From positions 496,001-560,000 of the forward strand of contig NZ_MTJN01000002.1 in assembly GCF_002017865.1 (NCBI RefSeq): a stretch of DNA of 64,000 nt, given 5' to 3'. Positions 49,740-58,011 of the stretch are shown piece after piece. The position numbers and the translations under genes are program-made. The stretch comes from Rhodoferax fermentans. Its GTDB lineage: Bacteria; Pseudomonadota; Gammaproteobacteria; Burkholderiales; Burkholderiaceae_C. Position 1 is the stretch's first letter. Each line of letters begins with the position of its first letter. The notes under the pieces were generated by a model. That model was not told where the DNA came from, ran no database searches, and saw only the letters and a program-made list of their open reading frames with translations.

Positions 49740-51638
49740 TCAGATTCTCCGTTTGGTGGTGCCGACACTGAGGTCGACGGTATCAAGCTCAAACTCTTTT
49801 TCGCCGCTGATGCCCAGCGCGAAGTACCTCGCCTTGAGTCCTCGCGCGAAGCCCTGGCGGTGGTTTTGTGGCTTTGTGCTGCGCGGCGTAACGAACGCCT
49901 GGGTGACCGTCGTTTCCTCGCGTGCCGTCAAGGTGACGGTGGCTGCGCTACCGAGCCGCCCAGCCAGGTACGCCGACTCGACGGTCTTGTGCTCAGGCGC
50001 ACCGAAGTCGGTCTCACAGGTCTTCACGTCGAAGGGGATGGGCGCCCCATCATCCGTCGTGCCTTCAAGCAAATAGAGCCCTGTACTGTTGGCGCCGTAG
50101 TAGCTGTTTTTGTAGCGCACCACGTGCGTGAACGGGAAGTTCGTGTAGTGCGTGGCTGCGGGCACCTTGGCGTCGTACTGGTTGCTTGGGCTACTGTCCA
50201 GAGGCTGGAGCAGGTTGATGGCATAGGCTTCGTAGGTGGCCGTGATGACCGCCGATCCAATGGCGACAAGCTCCAGGCCGGGTAGCGTGATGGCTGCACC
50301 ATTCCCGCCACTGTGCAAGCTCAGCGATGGCAGCGTCAGGTGCGCAGATCCGTGGTTCTGCGCGCTGGCAAAGGATGCCACCTCAAACAGCGGTAGGCTG
50401 ATCGAAGCACCACCAACCGCACCAGTGGTGCCAATGGACTCCATGGTGACAGTGCCGATGGTCACGCTGCACAGCGCTCCGGCGTAGCTCTTTCCGCTCA
50501 TGGATGGCAAGGTTATGGCTGCGTTGCCAGTTGATGCAACTGTTGCCCCTGCGGCTGCGCTCAGGCTGGGTAGCGTCAGTTCTGCGTTGGAGACGGATGT
50601 CACGGTGCCTGCGACCTGATTACTCAAGCCTGGCAGAGAGATATTTGCATTAGCCCCAGCACGCGAAGACACCGAAAGACCGGGCAACTCCAAGGCTGCT
50701 GCACGTTCCCTTGTGCTGTCGTGCCCTTGGGCGGCGACTGTGAGTGATGGAAGTTGCATATTGGCCTCGCTGTATGGACCTCCGACCGGATAACTGATTG
50801 CGTAGGTGCTCAAGGATGGCAGCGTCATGCTGGCGTTACCAGTCGCTTGAACCGTTCCAGCAGCCGCAGCCAAAGGTCTTGGCAATGTCAGTGCAGCCCT
50901 TCCTCCGCTGTGCGCCTTGCTTGACAGACTAGGTAAGCTCAATGCAACATCAGCAACCCCCAGAGAAGGCACAGAGAATCTGGCAGTCGGAACGGTGAAT
51001 GTTGATCCGGTGTAAAGTGCCTCGCCTTTTATGGCGATCAGTTCATCAATATAAGCAGTGTTGGCTGTGCAGTGGCCTATCTTGATAAACGGTGTTGCCG
51101 GAAGTTTGATGGCTGCAGTGCCGATGGCGAATGGTGTTCCCATAGCACCATCCATTCCAAGCGTCAGATTTCCACCAGACCGAACTAGCACGATGTACTG
51201 CCAAACCCATACATCCGTCGCAGATGGGCCAACAATGTGATGATACGTTTGCCCCCCGATAGCAGTCGTCGTCTGAAAGTCGCACGACAGCACACCATAT
51301 TGCTGGGCGATATTCAAGCAATTGTCATACGACGCATTTGTCAGGTTGTACGGGATGAATATCTCATCGTCGCTTGTGCGCTTGTTCGATCGGATAATCA
51401 GCGTGAAGTCAGCCGAACCAAAGTTCAGATTCGCACTGACCTCTGCTCGAATGTAAGGAGCAATGCTTCCGCTAGGTCTGCAGTTGATGGCAGTCGCCCC
51501 AAATGCAGCAAACCCAATATCTTCGACAAACGGAACAACTCCATTGTTCGAAATCGGCGTAATAGTGATATGAGCTGGACCGCCATCTGAAATTGAAGAT
51601 CCAGAAGCCCCTGACTGAATGGCAAGCGCAAGCGTCAT
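49740..51638 (-). CDS. Phage tail protein with LPSLS repeats and lectin-like N-terminus
   Basis: A 632-residue protein. Residues of about 1-220 read like a LamG/concanavalin-type jelly roll (YIRAEVSANLNFGSADFTLI, WVWQYIVLVRSGGNLTLGMD, FIKIGHCTANTAYIDELIAI). The middle consists of about ten short repeats with the core LTLPSLS/ISLPGLS spaced roughly 20-40 residues, and the C-terminus is a compact domain (HVVRYKNSYYGANSTGLYLL) similar to phage tail modules. The ATG overlaps the previous gene's stop (ATGA), which fixes the start at 51638. Probably binds a host-surface glycan; inferred. Confidence 0.6.
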   Translation of the reverse strand: MTLALAIQSGASGSSISDGGPAHITITPISNNGVVPFVEDIGFAAFGATAINCRPSGSIAPYIRAEVSANLNFGSADFTLIIRSNKRTSDDEIFIPYNLTNASYDNCLNIAQQYGVLSCDFQTTTAIGGQTYHHIVGPSATDVWVWQYIVLVRSGGNLTLGMDGAMGTPFAIGTAAIKLPATPFIKIGHCTANTAYIDELIAIKGEALYTGSTFTVPTARFSVPSLGVADVALSLPSLSSKAHSGGRAALTLPRPLAAAAGTVQATGNASMTLPSLSTYAISYPVGGPYSEANMQLPSLTVAAQGHDSTRERAAALELPGLSVSSRAGANANISLPGLSNQVAGTVTSVSNAELTLPSLSAAAGATVASTGNAAITLPSMSGKSYAGALCSVTIGTVTMESIGTTGAVGGASISLPLFEVASFASAQNHGSAHLTLPSLSLHSGGNGAAITLPGLELVAIGSAVITATYEAYAINLLQPLDSSPSNQYDAKVPAATHYTNFPFTHVVRYKNSYYGANSTGLYLLEGTTDDGAPIPFDVKTCETDFGAPEHKTVESAYLAGRLGSAATVTLTAREETTVTQAFVTPRSTKPQNHRQGFARGLKARYFALGISGEKEFELDTVDLSVGTTKRRI

Positions 51639-53083
51639 GGCATCTCCGATGCATAAGGCGTCATTGACGCAATGTCGGGGCCAACAATGTACGGCCTCAC
51701 TGGAACAAACCACGGGTGCGATGGCCTCGTCTCAAGATCGAGCACCCCAAACACCTGATCTTGTGTTTTGATGGTCTGCATGTAGCTGTTTCCGTGGGCA
51801 ACGGCGCCGAACATCGCATCACCTCCGAGCCCAATCCACTCATACACGGTTGAGTTTTTCCCGACATTCATCCAGCGCCTGTACTCCTTGCGAAACTGGG
51901 CAATCGTCGCAGGGTTCTGAATTGACGGAGGCATTAGCCTGTCATTCCAAACTGGGTAATCTGGCGCATGGATTACGGGGCCGTTCTCAATCAGAGTGCC
52001 GTCATAGGAGTATGTTTTTGCGATCCTGCGACCAAGATCATTCTCAAAAGCAAAGTAGTAATCTTTGAACATGCGCAAAACATACTTACCAGTTACCGGG
52101 TTTATGGAACTCAATGCATCTGGAATGTAATAACCATAACTGAATTCAGATTCAGTAGTGCCACCTTTTCCGTTGCCGAACCAAATATCAGAGTTGATTG
52201 TCCCGGGCTGCAACTCGGTGAGAATTGCTCCAGGCGTAACTGGGTATACGACTGGCGCAATCGACAAAACACCCTCTGGGGTTCCGCCAACAACTGGCGG
52301 CGCTGAGTTGGCCCATATATTAAGAAACGACGGCGGTATTGGCACCATCAGCGCCCCAAGAGAATGGGTTGTTGGCGGATATGTGTAGGTCTGCGACTTC
52401 AGCGCACCGCCGTAATATGAAAAGGTTGGAGGGTTGACGCCGACACCTGAGTAATTGGTGATTTTGTGAACAAAATCTGCGTAAGCTGTCGAACTTCCAC
52501 TAAAGCCTGGCTCATCTCCCCTGTGCCTGATGGCTTCATACTTGGCCGAACTTGAGTATCCGGCAGCAAAGGTACTGGAGACGACTGTACTTGTGTCACC
52601 GGCGACCGTGGCGTCTGCGCTAAGCGTTACCAGTTCCCCGCTGGTATTTTGACCAAATACCTCCATGCCAGTGATTGTTTTTGGAGGTTCCGTTGTGGAT
52701 ACGGACTTGTAGCTCCCAACAACCCCATTGGCAACCCAAGCCGTCGTCGTTCCTTTTATATTCTCAGTGCTTGATGACGCTGTTCCAGGGTGAAGTTGAA
52801 ACATTGCCATCCGCTTGGCCGTCAAACTCATGGACTTCAAGGAATAGACACAAAGCATGGGTGTGTTGTCAACCCACTCTTTTGACAGGCACCACATATC
52901 CACCTTCAAGTTTCGGCTGAGCCTGATGTATTCGTGCCCGGGCTCAATGCGGACCCTGATGGAAACACCGTCAACCTCAAACGACTGGTTCGCGTAGGTC
53001 AGCCCCAGCGCTTTGAGCGACTTGATGCGACTACGGGCGAACGGTAGATACTGTTCGCCTCCTTGGATCAGTCGATGCTCCAT
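51635..53083 (-). CDS. Phage hypothetical tail protein, 482 aa
   Basis: A beta-rich protein with no membrane segment: repeated aromatic strands (TFSYYGGALKSQTYTYPPTT, FSYGYYIPDALSSINPVTGK, YVLRMFKDYYFAFEND). A Cys near the N-terminus and a C-terminal GPDIASMTPYASEMP. No family recognised. Its stop overlaps the next gene's start. The neighbours are tail genes, so it is probably a tail component. It starts 3 bp after the GIY-YIG gene. Confidence 0.5.
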   Translation of the reverse strand: MEHRLIQGGEQYLPFARSRIKSLKALGLTYANQSFEVDGVSIRVRIEPGHEYIRLSRNLKVDMWCLSKEWVDNTPMLCVYSLKSMSLTAKRMAMFQLHPGTASSSTENIKGTTTAWVANGVVGSYKSVSTTEPPKTITGMEVFGQNTSGELVTLSADATVAGDTSTVVSSTFAAGYSSSAKYEAIRHRGDEPGFSGSSTAYADFVHKITNYSGVGVNPPTFSYYGGALKSQTYTYPPTTHSLGALMVPIPPSFLNIWANSAPPVVGGTPEGVLSIAPVVYPVTPGAILTELQPGTINSDIWFGNGKGGTTESEFSYGYYIPDALSSINPVTGKYVLRMFKDYYFAFENDLGRRIAKTYSYDGTLIENGPVIHAPDYPVWNDRLMPPSIQNPATIAQFRKEYRRWMNVGKNSTVYEWIGLGGDAMFGAVAHGNSYMQTIKTQDQVFGVLDLETRPSHPWFVPVRPYIVGPDIASMTPYASEMP

Positions 53084-53086
53084 GGC

Positions 53087-53854
53087 TTATGCCCAAGCCT
53101 TTCCGTCGAGCACATTGCGAATTGCCCGCCTAGACACCTGCATCATCACCGCGATTTTGTCTTGCGACAAACCACCCCCAGCGTACAGCCTACGGACTTC
53201 ATCGGCTTTTGCGAAGCTGAGTTTTGCGCCTTGCTCTCGCCGTTCCTTGGTGTGTTTTTTCCCGAGCCAGCACCCGGTCATATTTTTCTTTTGTTCGTCG
53301 GTGTACTTGACGCCTTTTTTTGCTGCACTGATCTTTGCGCCAAATCCAGCAGGCTTCTTTTTTCCGTGCAAAGTACGCGATATTTTTTCCCGCTGCTCAT
53401 CGGGCATCGGTTTACCGCGCTTCAAGTCAGCGGCGACTTCATACGCTTTGTCGCAGAGCCGTTTGCCATAGTACTGATGAGCCTCGCCACGCGGGACTGC
53501 GGCTGCAATCTTGGCTTTGTGCTCGTCTGTCAGCTTCATGCCCGCACATGTTTCCACCACGATGCGTTTGTTGTAGCCAAACTCTTTCTGGTTCGACTTG
53601 AAGCCGTCCATGATGCGCTGCTCGTAAAACAGAACGTCCTTTTTGTCGCAGACAATCAGCTGCTTGAATTCAAACGCAGACTCTCCACACTTATCCCATG
53701 CAGACTGCAAATGCGCAGTGGCGTGCTCACCTCTGCGCAGATGCTGCCGATGAGCAGCAAGTCTGCGCTTGACGTTTACCGATGACCCGATATACACCTT
53801 GTTGCTCAATGTGTTTCGGATTTCGTAAACACCCGCAACGGTGATACGCGCCAC
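53087..53854 (-). CDS. GIY-YIG homing endonuclease with NUMOD3 repeats
   Basis: A 255-residue protein. The GIY-YIG nuclease domain (residues 1-95) shows AGVYEIRNTLSNKVYIGSS with catalytic-type arginines in VKRRLAAHRQHLRRG and a Glu in FYEQRIMDGF. The linker carries NUMOD3-like DNA-binding repeats (LTDEHKAKIAAA, PDEQREKISRTLHGKKKP, YTDEQKKNMTGCWLGKKH) and the C-terminus has a helix-turn-helix (SQDKIAVMMQVSRRAIRNVL). This is the architecture of I-TevI-type phage homing endonucleases. It lies between two tail genes with 3-bp gaps on both sides. Confidence 0.92.
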   Translation of the reverse strand: MARITVAGVYEIRNTLSNKVYIGSSVNVKRRLAAHRQHLRRGEHATAHLQSAWDKCGESAFEFKQLIVCDKKDVLFYEQRIMDGFKSNQKEFGYNKRIVVETCAGMKLTDEHKAKIAAAVPRGEAHQYYGKRLCDKAYEVAADLKRGKPMPDEQREKISRTLHGKKKPAGFGAKISAAKKGVKYTDEQKKNMTGCWLGKKHTKERREQGAKLSFAKADEVRRLYAGGGLSQDKIAVMMQVSRRAIRNVLDGKAWA

Positions 53855-53857
53855 GAC

Positions 53858-54607
53858 TTAAGATGCCGGACAAGTTACTGTAAACGAGTCGATTGTGGTC
53901 GGCGCACCCACAGCGATGGTCAAGTTACTCAGGTTCATCTCTGCGCCGCTGGTGGCAATGGAGCCATCCAAGCGCACAGCAGTGGTTGATACGCCATCAG
54001 CATCAAGGAAGCTTGCCTTGAATCGGAACCAGCCCGCAGTGCCTGCGGCCAACCCGTTGAAGCTCCAGGTGCCGAGCTTGCTCACAGAGCCGCCAGATGC
54101 TGCCGAGAACTGCAGGCCAGCAGTTGCGTCAACGCCGCCCGTGATATTGCCGCTCGATGTGGCTGTCATCGTTGTCACAGTCGCCGCCAGAGCCAGGCCG
54201 TTGTGAGCATCGCCAGTCCCTGCCGGGGCTTTGACGGTCACCACCGCACCGGATGCGGTTGCCGTGTAAATGCCGTTGCGGTTGATTGCATCGGCCAGTG
54301 CTTGAGCGGTCGTTGCCAAATCGGTGATAAAGGCAACAGGCCCAAGTGGGATGATGTTGAATGACCCGATGTTTACGGTGTTGACAGAGCCCGAAGAACC
54401 AGCCAGCGTCAGCGTGGCAGATGCAGCCGTTTCTGCCACATAGGTGGTCGAGGCAATAGTCACGCGGCCCAACAGCGTGCCAGTCACAGCGCTGTCCGCC
54501 GTGGCGGGCTGTGAACCAGAGTAGATGTCAATGACGCCACCGGCAAAGCTGGCGGCAAATGCGGCAGCAAGGGCATCACGCAATTTGGTGGATAAGCGAA
54601 GTGTCAT
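53858..54607 (-). CDS. Phage structural protein, 249 aa
   Basis: A Ser/Thr/Ala-rich beta protein typical of phage tail or decoration proteins: N-terminal helix (LRLSTKLRDALAAAFAASFA), GGVIDIYSGSQPATADSAVT, and a C-terminal beta domain (LGTWSFNGLAAGTAGWFRFK, FTVTCPAS). The N-terminal pattern is common in phages of betaproteobacteria but has no assigned function. Start supported by GGAGAAACC upstream. Confidence 0.6.
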   Translation of the reverse strand: MTLRLSTKLRDALAAAFAASFAGGVIDIYSGSQPATADSAVTGTLLGRVTIASTTYVAETAASATLTLAGSSGSVNTVNIGSFNIIPLGPVAFITDLATTAQALADAINRNGIYTATASGAVVTVKAPAGTGDAHNGLALAATVTTMTATSSGNITGGVDATAGLQFSAASGGSVSKLGTWSFNGLAAGTAGWFRFKASFLDADGVSTTAVRLDGSIATSGAEMNLSNLTIAVGAPTTIDSFTVTCPAS

Positions 54608-54619
54608 GGTGGTTTCTCC

Positions 54620-55762
54620 TTAAAGAGCGTTGAAGGGCTCGCCGCCCTGTTGAAGAACTGCGAGATACCGTTTCTGGCCCCCGCTTTTCACAATGCAGCC
54701 CCCGGCGCGAAGGCCAGGCGCTACGCTGATCTGTCGTTCGGTGAGGTTCTGGAATGGCAGCGCGCTACACAGGCCGCGTGTCGTCCAGAAGTACACCTTG
54801 CCGTCGGCGTCCTTGTCGTCGTGCCAGCCTGGGACCACGCCGTAGTCCGCGAGCTGTACGAGCTTTGTGCCGTCGCAGGCATAGACGCGCGTCTCAGTAC
54901 CGATGACCAGTGCCTCGTCGTGCGCGGCCAGCATCTGGACGTGGCCTGGCACAAGAATGAAGTTGCTGTTGAGGTTGAACAGATGGAACGCCAGCGGCTG
55001 GCTGAACCACACGACCGTCTGGTCTTCACTCGGCATGTACATGGCGGCGTACACCCTGCCCTTCCACACCTGAATCACATCGGCGCCAAGCGGCAGCGGG
55101 TCGAGGAACGCATTGAGCAGATCGCGGCCAAGGTTGTCGGGCGAACTGTTCCAGACGAAGGCTGAGGTGGTGGCGCGCCCAGCAAGCTGGTACACGTCAC
55201 TGTTGGCGGGGGCGATGTAGACGTTCGAGCCTGGCGTCACGCCACTGATCTGCAACGCCTGACCGTCAGTCAGCGTGATCTCGGCAGGTTCACTGGTGCC
55301 GGTCTCACGCCCGTCAGCCAAGAACGTCGTGCAGCGCACTTGGTACATGCCTGCCGGAAGCCTGCCGGTAACCGCCGCGACGGTCGGTGCTGCGGGCGTC
55401 TGCCAGCGCCACGGCAGCACCGTGTTGTCTGGCAGGATGACCCCGGCATCCAGCCCATTGTTGAAGAACACCTGGTCGTTGACCTCGGCCCAGAACATAG
55501 GGTCAGGCGAGCTGAGCGGTATCAAGCGGTTGCCGTCATAGTCCGTCAGATAACCGTCGACCGCCGCGTAGAAACGGCTGTAGTCGAAGGTTGTGAACAC
55601 CCCCACGTAGTCGCCCGCACTCACCAGCGAGTACCCTGCACGCTTGGTCAACGCCCCTGTATCGGTCACATTCACGTTGTCCGCAGTTGCCAGCCAGCCG
55701 AGACCCAACCTCAGCGAATCGCTGACGTTGTTGAGTCCTTTGAAGCGCTTGATCTGTGGCAT
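54620..55762 (-). CDS. Phage tail/neck protein with propeller-like repeats, 380 aa
   Basis: Starts MPQIKRFKGLNNVSDSLRLG, a pattern of phage structural proteins, and contains repeated strand pairs (VFTTFDYSRFYAAVDGYLTD, WAEVNDQVFFNNGLDAGVIL, VIQVWKGRVYAAMYMPSEDQ, VYFWTTRGLCSALPFQNLTE) like a beta propeller. Phage neck stabilisation proteins have similar folds, but I cannot assign it to one. A conserved upstream element (TCCGTTAGAGT) also occurs before the gene at 44113-46191. Confidence 0.6.
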   Translation of the reverse strand: MPQIKRFKGLNNVSDSLRLGLGWLATADNVNVTDTGALTKRAGYSLVSAGDYVGVFTTFDYSRFYAAVDGYLTDYDGNRLIPLSSPDPMFWAEVNDQVFFNNGLDAGVILPDNTVLPWRWQTPAAPTVAAVTGRLPAGMYQVRCTTFLADGRETGTSEPAEITLTDGQALQISGVTPGSNVYIAPANSDVYQLAGRATTSAFVWNSSPDNLGRDLLNAFLDPLPLGADVIQVWKGRVYAAMYMPSEDQTVVWFSQPLAFHLFNLNSNFILVPGHVQMLAAHDEALVIGTETRVYACDGTKLVQLADYGVVPGWHDDKDADGKVYFWTTRGLCSALPFQNLTERQISVAPGLRAGGCIVKSGGQKRYLAVLQQGGEPFNAL

Positions 55763-55803
55763 GGTCTCGTGATTTTACGTGAGAGTCCGTTAGAGTGCTG
55801 GAC

Positions 55804-56319
55804 TTAGTTTTGGGCGGCGTCGTGCTGGTTCACGGCTTCTCGGTACTCGTTGTACTGAGCTTGACATTGGCCGAGGTCAAGGCGTAACTTATCGGCTCGG
55901 GCAGACTCCCCAATAAGAAATTCTGCATCCGGTCGATAAAGCTGGGCACCTGTGCAACTGGCACTTGTTCCAGTGCTGGCATCCGTGGGCAGACCAGTTC
56001 CACTTTCGTTGGGGCGGGCTGGACGGTTCCGCAGGCTTGCAAGAACAGCAGAGACAGCAGAATTAAGTAGTCTGATTTTTTCATCTTTGTCTTTCAGAAT
56101 TGCGTCAGCTTGGGTTTGGAGAACGCCGGACTCATGAGAAACTTGACGGCGCTTCTCAAGAGACTGCATGACGACTTGGGCCTTGTCAGCATCCCAGAGC
56201 GCCTGAACCTCAGATTTGCCGCCCAGGTAGCCGTCGTGGTGCCACCAGTACAGCCCGTAGGACAGCGCTGCTGCAATGACGAGGCCAATCCACAGCCTGG
56301 GGTTGAGAAGCGCCCTCAT
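55804..56319 (-). CDS. Rz: Rz-like i-spanin
   Basis: A 171-residue protein with an N-terminal membrane anchor (LWIGLVIAAALSYGLYWW) followed by a long periplasmic helical region (ALWDADKAQVVMQSLEKRRQ, DAILKDKDEKIRLLNSAV). This is the topology of Rz inner-membrane spanins, which with Rz1 fuse the inner and outer membranes at the end of lysis. The start at 56319 (MRALLNPRLW) is chosen as it gives the signal anchor at the N-terminus. A second gene (Rz1) is fully nested in another frame inside it, which strongly supports the call. Confidence 0.85.
   Translation of the reverse strand: MRALLNPRLWIGLVIAAALSYGLYWWHHDGYLGGKSEVQALWDADKAQVVMQSLEKRRQVSHESGVLQTQADAILKDKDEKIRLLNSAVSAVLASLRNRPARPNESGTGLPTDASTGTSASCTGAQLYRPDAEFLIGESARADKLRLDLGQCQAQYNEYREAVNQHDAAQN
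55830..56084 (-). CDS. Rz1: Rz1-like o-spanin lipoprotein, nested inside Rz
   Basis: An 84-residue protein wholly inside the Rz gene in a different frame. It has a lipoprotein signal (LILLSLLFLQAC, Cys18) and a short Pro-containing mature part (GTVQPAPTKVELVCPRMP, LPEPISY). Rz1 is the outer-membrane lipoprotein partner of Rz. The nested arrangement is the classic spanin layout. Confidence 0.85.
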   Translation of the reverse strand: MKKSDYLILLSLLFLQACGTVQPAPTKVELVCPRMPALEQVPVAQVPSFIDRMQNFLLGSLPEPISYALTSANVKLSTTSTEKP

Positions 56320-56684
56320 ATCGCCCGTACCTTTCTGAAGTGGTCCCATCGGCGCTTGATGTACCAGACCGTCAGCGCGATGAATAAAGCAAAAACACCC
56401 CGATACATCAGACCGACGGGCATAGGGCGCCTGAACTCAGAATCTCCCACAACGACAGAACCTTCAAAACCGAAGAACGAGTTCCAGTGGCGCGGTAAGT
56501 CGCCGGGCGGCACAAACGACTTGAATTCGTGTCGCAGGTTGTCATAGTTGCCAAGGTGCTGCCAGGGCCAGGGGTGGCCGTCTTTGTCCCGTGCACTCAT
56601 CCCTATGCAGAGATACCCACCAAGCTCGTGCACGCAGTCAAATGCGTACATGAAGCAGTTGGTCGTGGTTGGGTTCGGGTTCAT
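56316..56684 (-). CDS. Phage hypothetical protein with C-terminal membrane helix
   Basis: A 122-residue protein; the N-terminus is polar with Cys and Trp (NCFMYAFDCVHELGGYLCIG, PWPWQHLGNYDNL), and residues of about 90-110 form one membrane helix (GLMYRGVFALFIALTVWYI) with a basic end. It overlaps the Rz start by 4 bp, so it belongs to the lysis cluster. A role in lysis (e.g. antiholin or accessory) is possible but not shown. Confidence 0.55.
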   Translation of the reverse strand: MNPNPTTTNCFMYAFDCVHELGGYLCIGMSARDKDGHPWPWQHLGNYDNLRHEFKSFVPPGDLPRHWNSFFGFEGSVVVGDSEFRRPMPVGLMYRGVFALFIALTVWYIKRRWDHFRKVRAI

Positions 56685-56875
56685 ATCGAGTCCGTCTCGG
56701 TATCGTTGTCTTCCCAGCCCTTGCGCTGTGGGTTCAGGCCACGGCGCTCCTTCGCAACCGGGATGCTGTGTTTGCGGCGATCTGTTTGAGGTATGCGCAG
56801 TTTTGCTGCAAGCTGATCTTGCAGAGTGTGTGCGGCACCGAGACGTTCGCGGGTGCGCTGTTCAATGATGCTCAT
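56681..56875 (-). CDS. Small phage protein in lysis cluster, 64 aa
   Basis: A basic, polar protein (EQRTRERLGAAHTLQDQLAA) with no hydrophobic segment. It overlaps both neighbours by 4 bp, which supports translation. No family recognised. Confidence 0.5.
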   Translation of the reverse strand: MSIIEQRTRERLGAAHTLQDQLAAKLRIPQTDRRKHSIPVAKERRGLNPQRKGWEDNDTETDSI

Positions 56876-57504
56876 GCCAGCACCTCGTCAGCCACACGGA
56901 ACAGCGCCAGGCGCTCCTTGAAGCCGTTGGCATCGCCTTTGATCTCCGTCTTTTTGCCACGGTTGATCACATCGCTGACGCCATCCACATCGCCGAGGTC
57001 AGCCCAGTAGTTCAGGTTGTGCGCTTCCCAAAAGTCACAGGCGCTCAGAACGGCCCACAGCGGCAAGGCCAAGGCCTCCGGGTCTTGCTCAAAGTCGGGA
57101 ACATTGTGGTTTGGCAGGCGGGCGCGCAGCCTGTCTCGGGCCTTTGCGTGGTTGTAGCGCCCGGTGCTTTGCAGCAGGCCGTGGCCGCGATACCGCTTGC
57201 CGTCACCGGGCTGTGAATTGCCCAGGTTGAATGCTTTGTAGTTCCTGTCGCCGCGTTGCAGGCCAGGACCCCATGACTGCGAGAAGTCGCGCTCATAGGT
57301 GCTTTGCGCAGCGGTTGGCTCAGCACCCCACAGTTCCGTGGTGCACCTGAGCATCATTGACTCGTGCAACACCTGGGGCAGAAACATTTTCTTGCGCAGT
57401 AGTGTGTCTATGCCAAATTCAGGCATGGCCATGGCCAGCAATGGTGCGTAGGTGGCGGCGCGGTCGGCGCGGACGCCCATGTGTATCAGCTCTGATGGTG
57501 TCAT
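56872..57504 (-). CDS. Endolysin, GH19 chitinase-like (lysozyme-like fold)
   Basis: A 210-residue protein with the glycoside hydrolase 19 pattern found in many phage endolysins: LPQVLHESMMLRCTTELWG with the catalytic acid pair E48 and E57, then KRYRGHGLLQSTGRYNHAKA and a C-terminal SDVINRGKKTEIKGDANGF region. These enzymes cut peptidoglycan glycan strands. No signal peptide, so it depends on the holin. Its ATG is within the end of the holin gene; the tail of the protein overlaps the small gene that follows. Confidence 0.88.
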   Translation of the reverse strand: MTPSELIHMGVRADRAATYAPLLAMAMPEFGIDTLLRKKMFLPQVLHESMMLRCTTELWGAEPTAAQSTYERDFSQSWGPGLQRGDRNYKAFNLGNSQPGDGKRYRGHGLLQSTGRYNHAKARDRLRARLPNHNVPDFEQDPEALALPLWAVLSACDFWEAHNLNYWADLGDVDGVSDVINRGKKTEIKGDANGFKERLALFRVADEVLA

Positions 57505-57692
57505 TTGGCTGCTCCTTCATTCTGTTTTTGCTTGACATTCCCGGCGATATAGGCGCCAACAGTGAGCGCAACCGCACCACCCCAAGCCAGTCCAGCAAGG
57601 TCCATCTTCCCGAACCACTGCAGTACATCTGCGCTGATCAATGAGCCCCAACAAAGAAGGTATCTACGGCCTCCATATTTTTCAAAGTTCAT
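57501..57692 (-). CDS. Putative holin
   Basis: A 63-residue protein with two hydrophobic segments (LLCWGSLISADVLQW and LAGLAWGGAVALTVGAYIAG) joined by a short turn and a charged C-terminus (KQKQNEG). Size, topology and position directly before the endolysin gene (4-bp overlap) fit a small holin. No specific holin family identified. Confidence 0.7.
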   Translation of the reverse strand: MNFEKYGGRRYLLCWGSLISADVLQWFGKMDLAGLAWGGAVALTVGAYIAGNVKQKQNEGAAK

Positions 57693-58009
57693 GTTTCTTT
57701 CACCTTCACGCAGATTTCTTGTTCCTCAATCCACCCATTGGCACAAGTCACCTTGATCGTGTACTTGTACTTGGCAAGATGCTCGCCGCCAACCGACCAG
57801 ACCCTCACAACACCATCAACAATGGTTGCAATCTCCTTCTGTGTCATGGCCACAGTCGAACTCGTTCCATCGGAAAAAACACCGGTGCCAACGGTGACAT
57901 CAGGCGCCCCAACAACATCCGTTTCAAGATCAGCCAAAAAGTCCTCGAAGTGAACGTCAAAGAACTTGGCTTCACTTGGCTGCTTTGTAAAAGTTGCAAG
58001 AATGCTCAT
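57689..58009 (-). CDS. Phage fiber-tail adaptor-like protein, 106 aa
   Basis: A small beta protein: MSILATFTKQPSEAKFFDVH then FLADLETDVVGAPDVTVG and IKVTCANGWIEEQEICVKV at the end. The start KQPxE..DxD..dfl..GD-like pattern resembles the adaptor protein family that links fibres to tails in phages of this group; the match is from memory. The start at 58009 (MSILATF) is better than the upstream 35-codon extension, which is basic and Cys-rich. It overlaps the holin by 4 bp. Confidence 0.6.
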   Translation of the reverse strand: MSILATFTKQPSEAKFFDVHFEDFLADLETDVVGAPDVTVGTGVFSDGTSSTVAMTQKEIATIVDGVVRVWSVGGEHLAKYKYTIKVTCANGWIEEQEICVKVKET

Positions 58010-58011
58010 AG

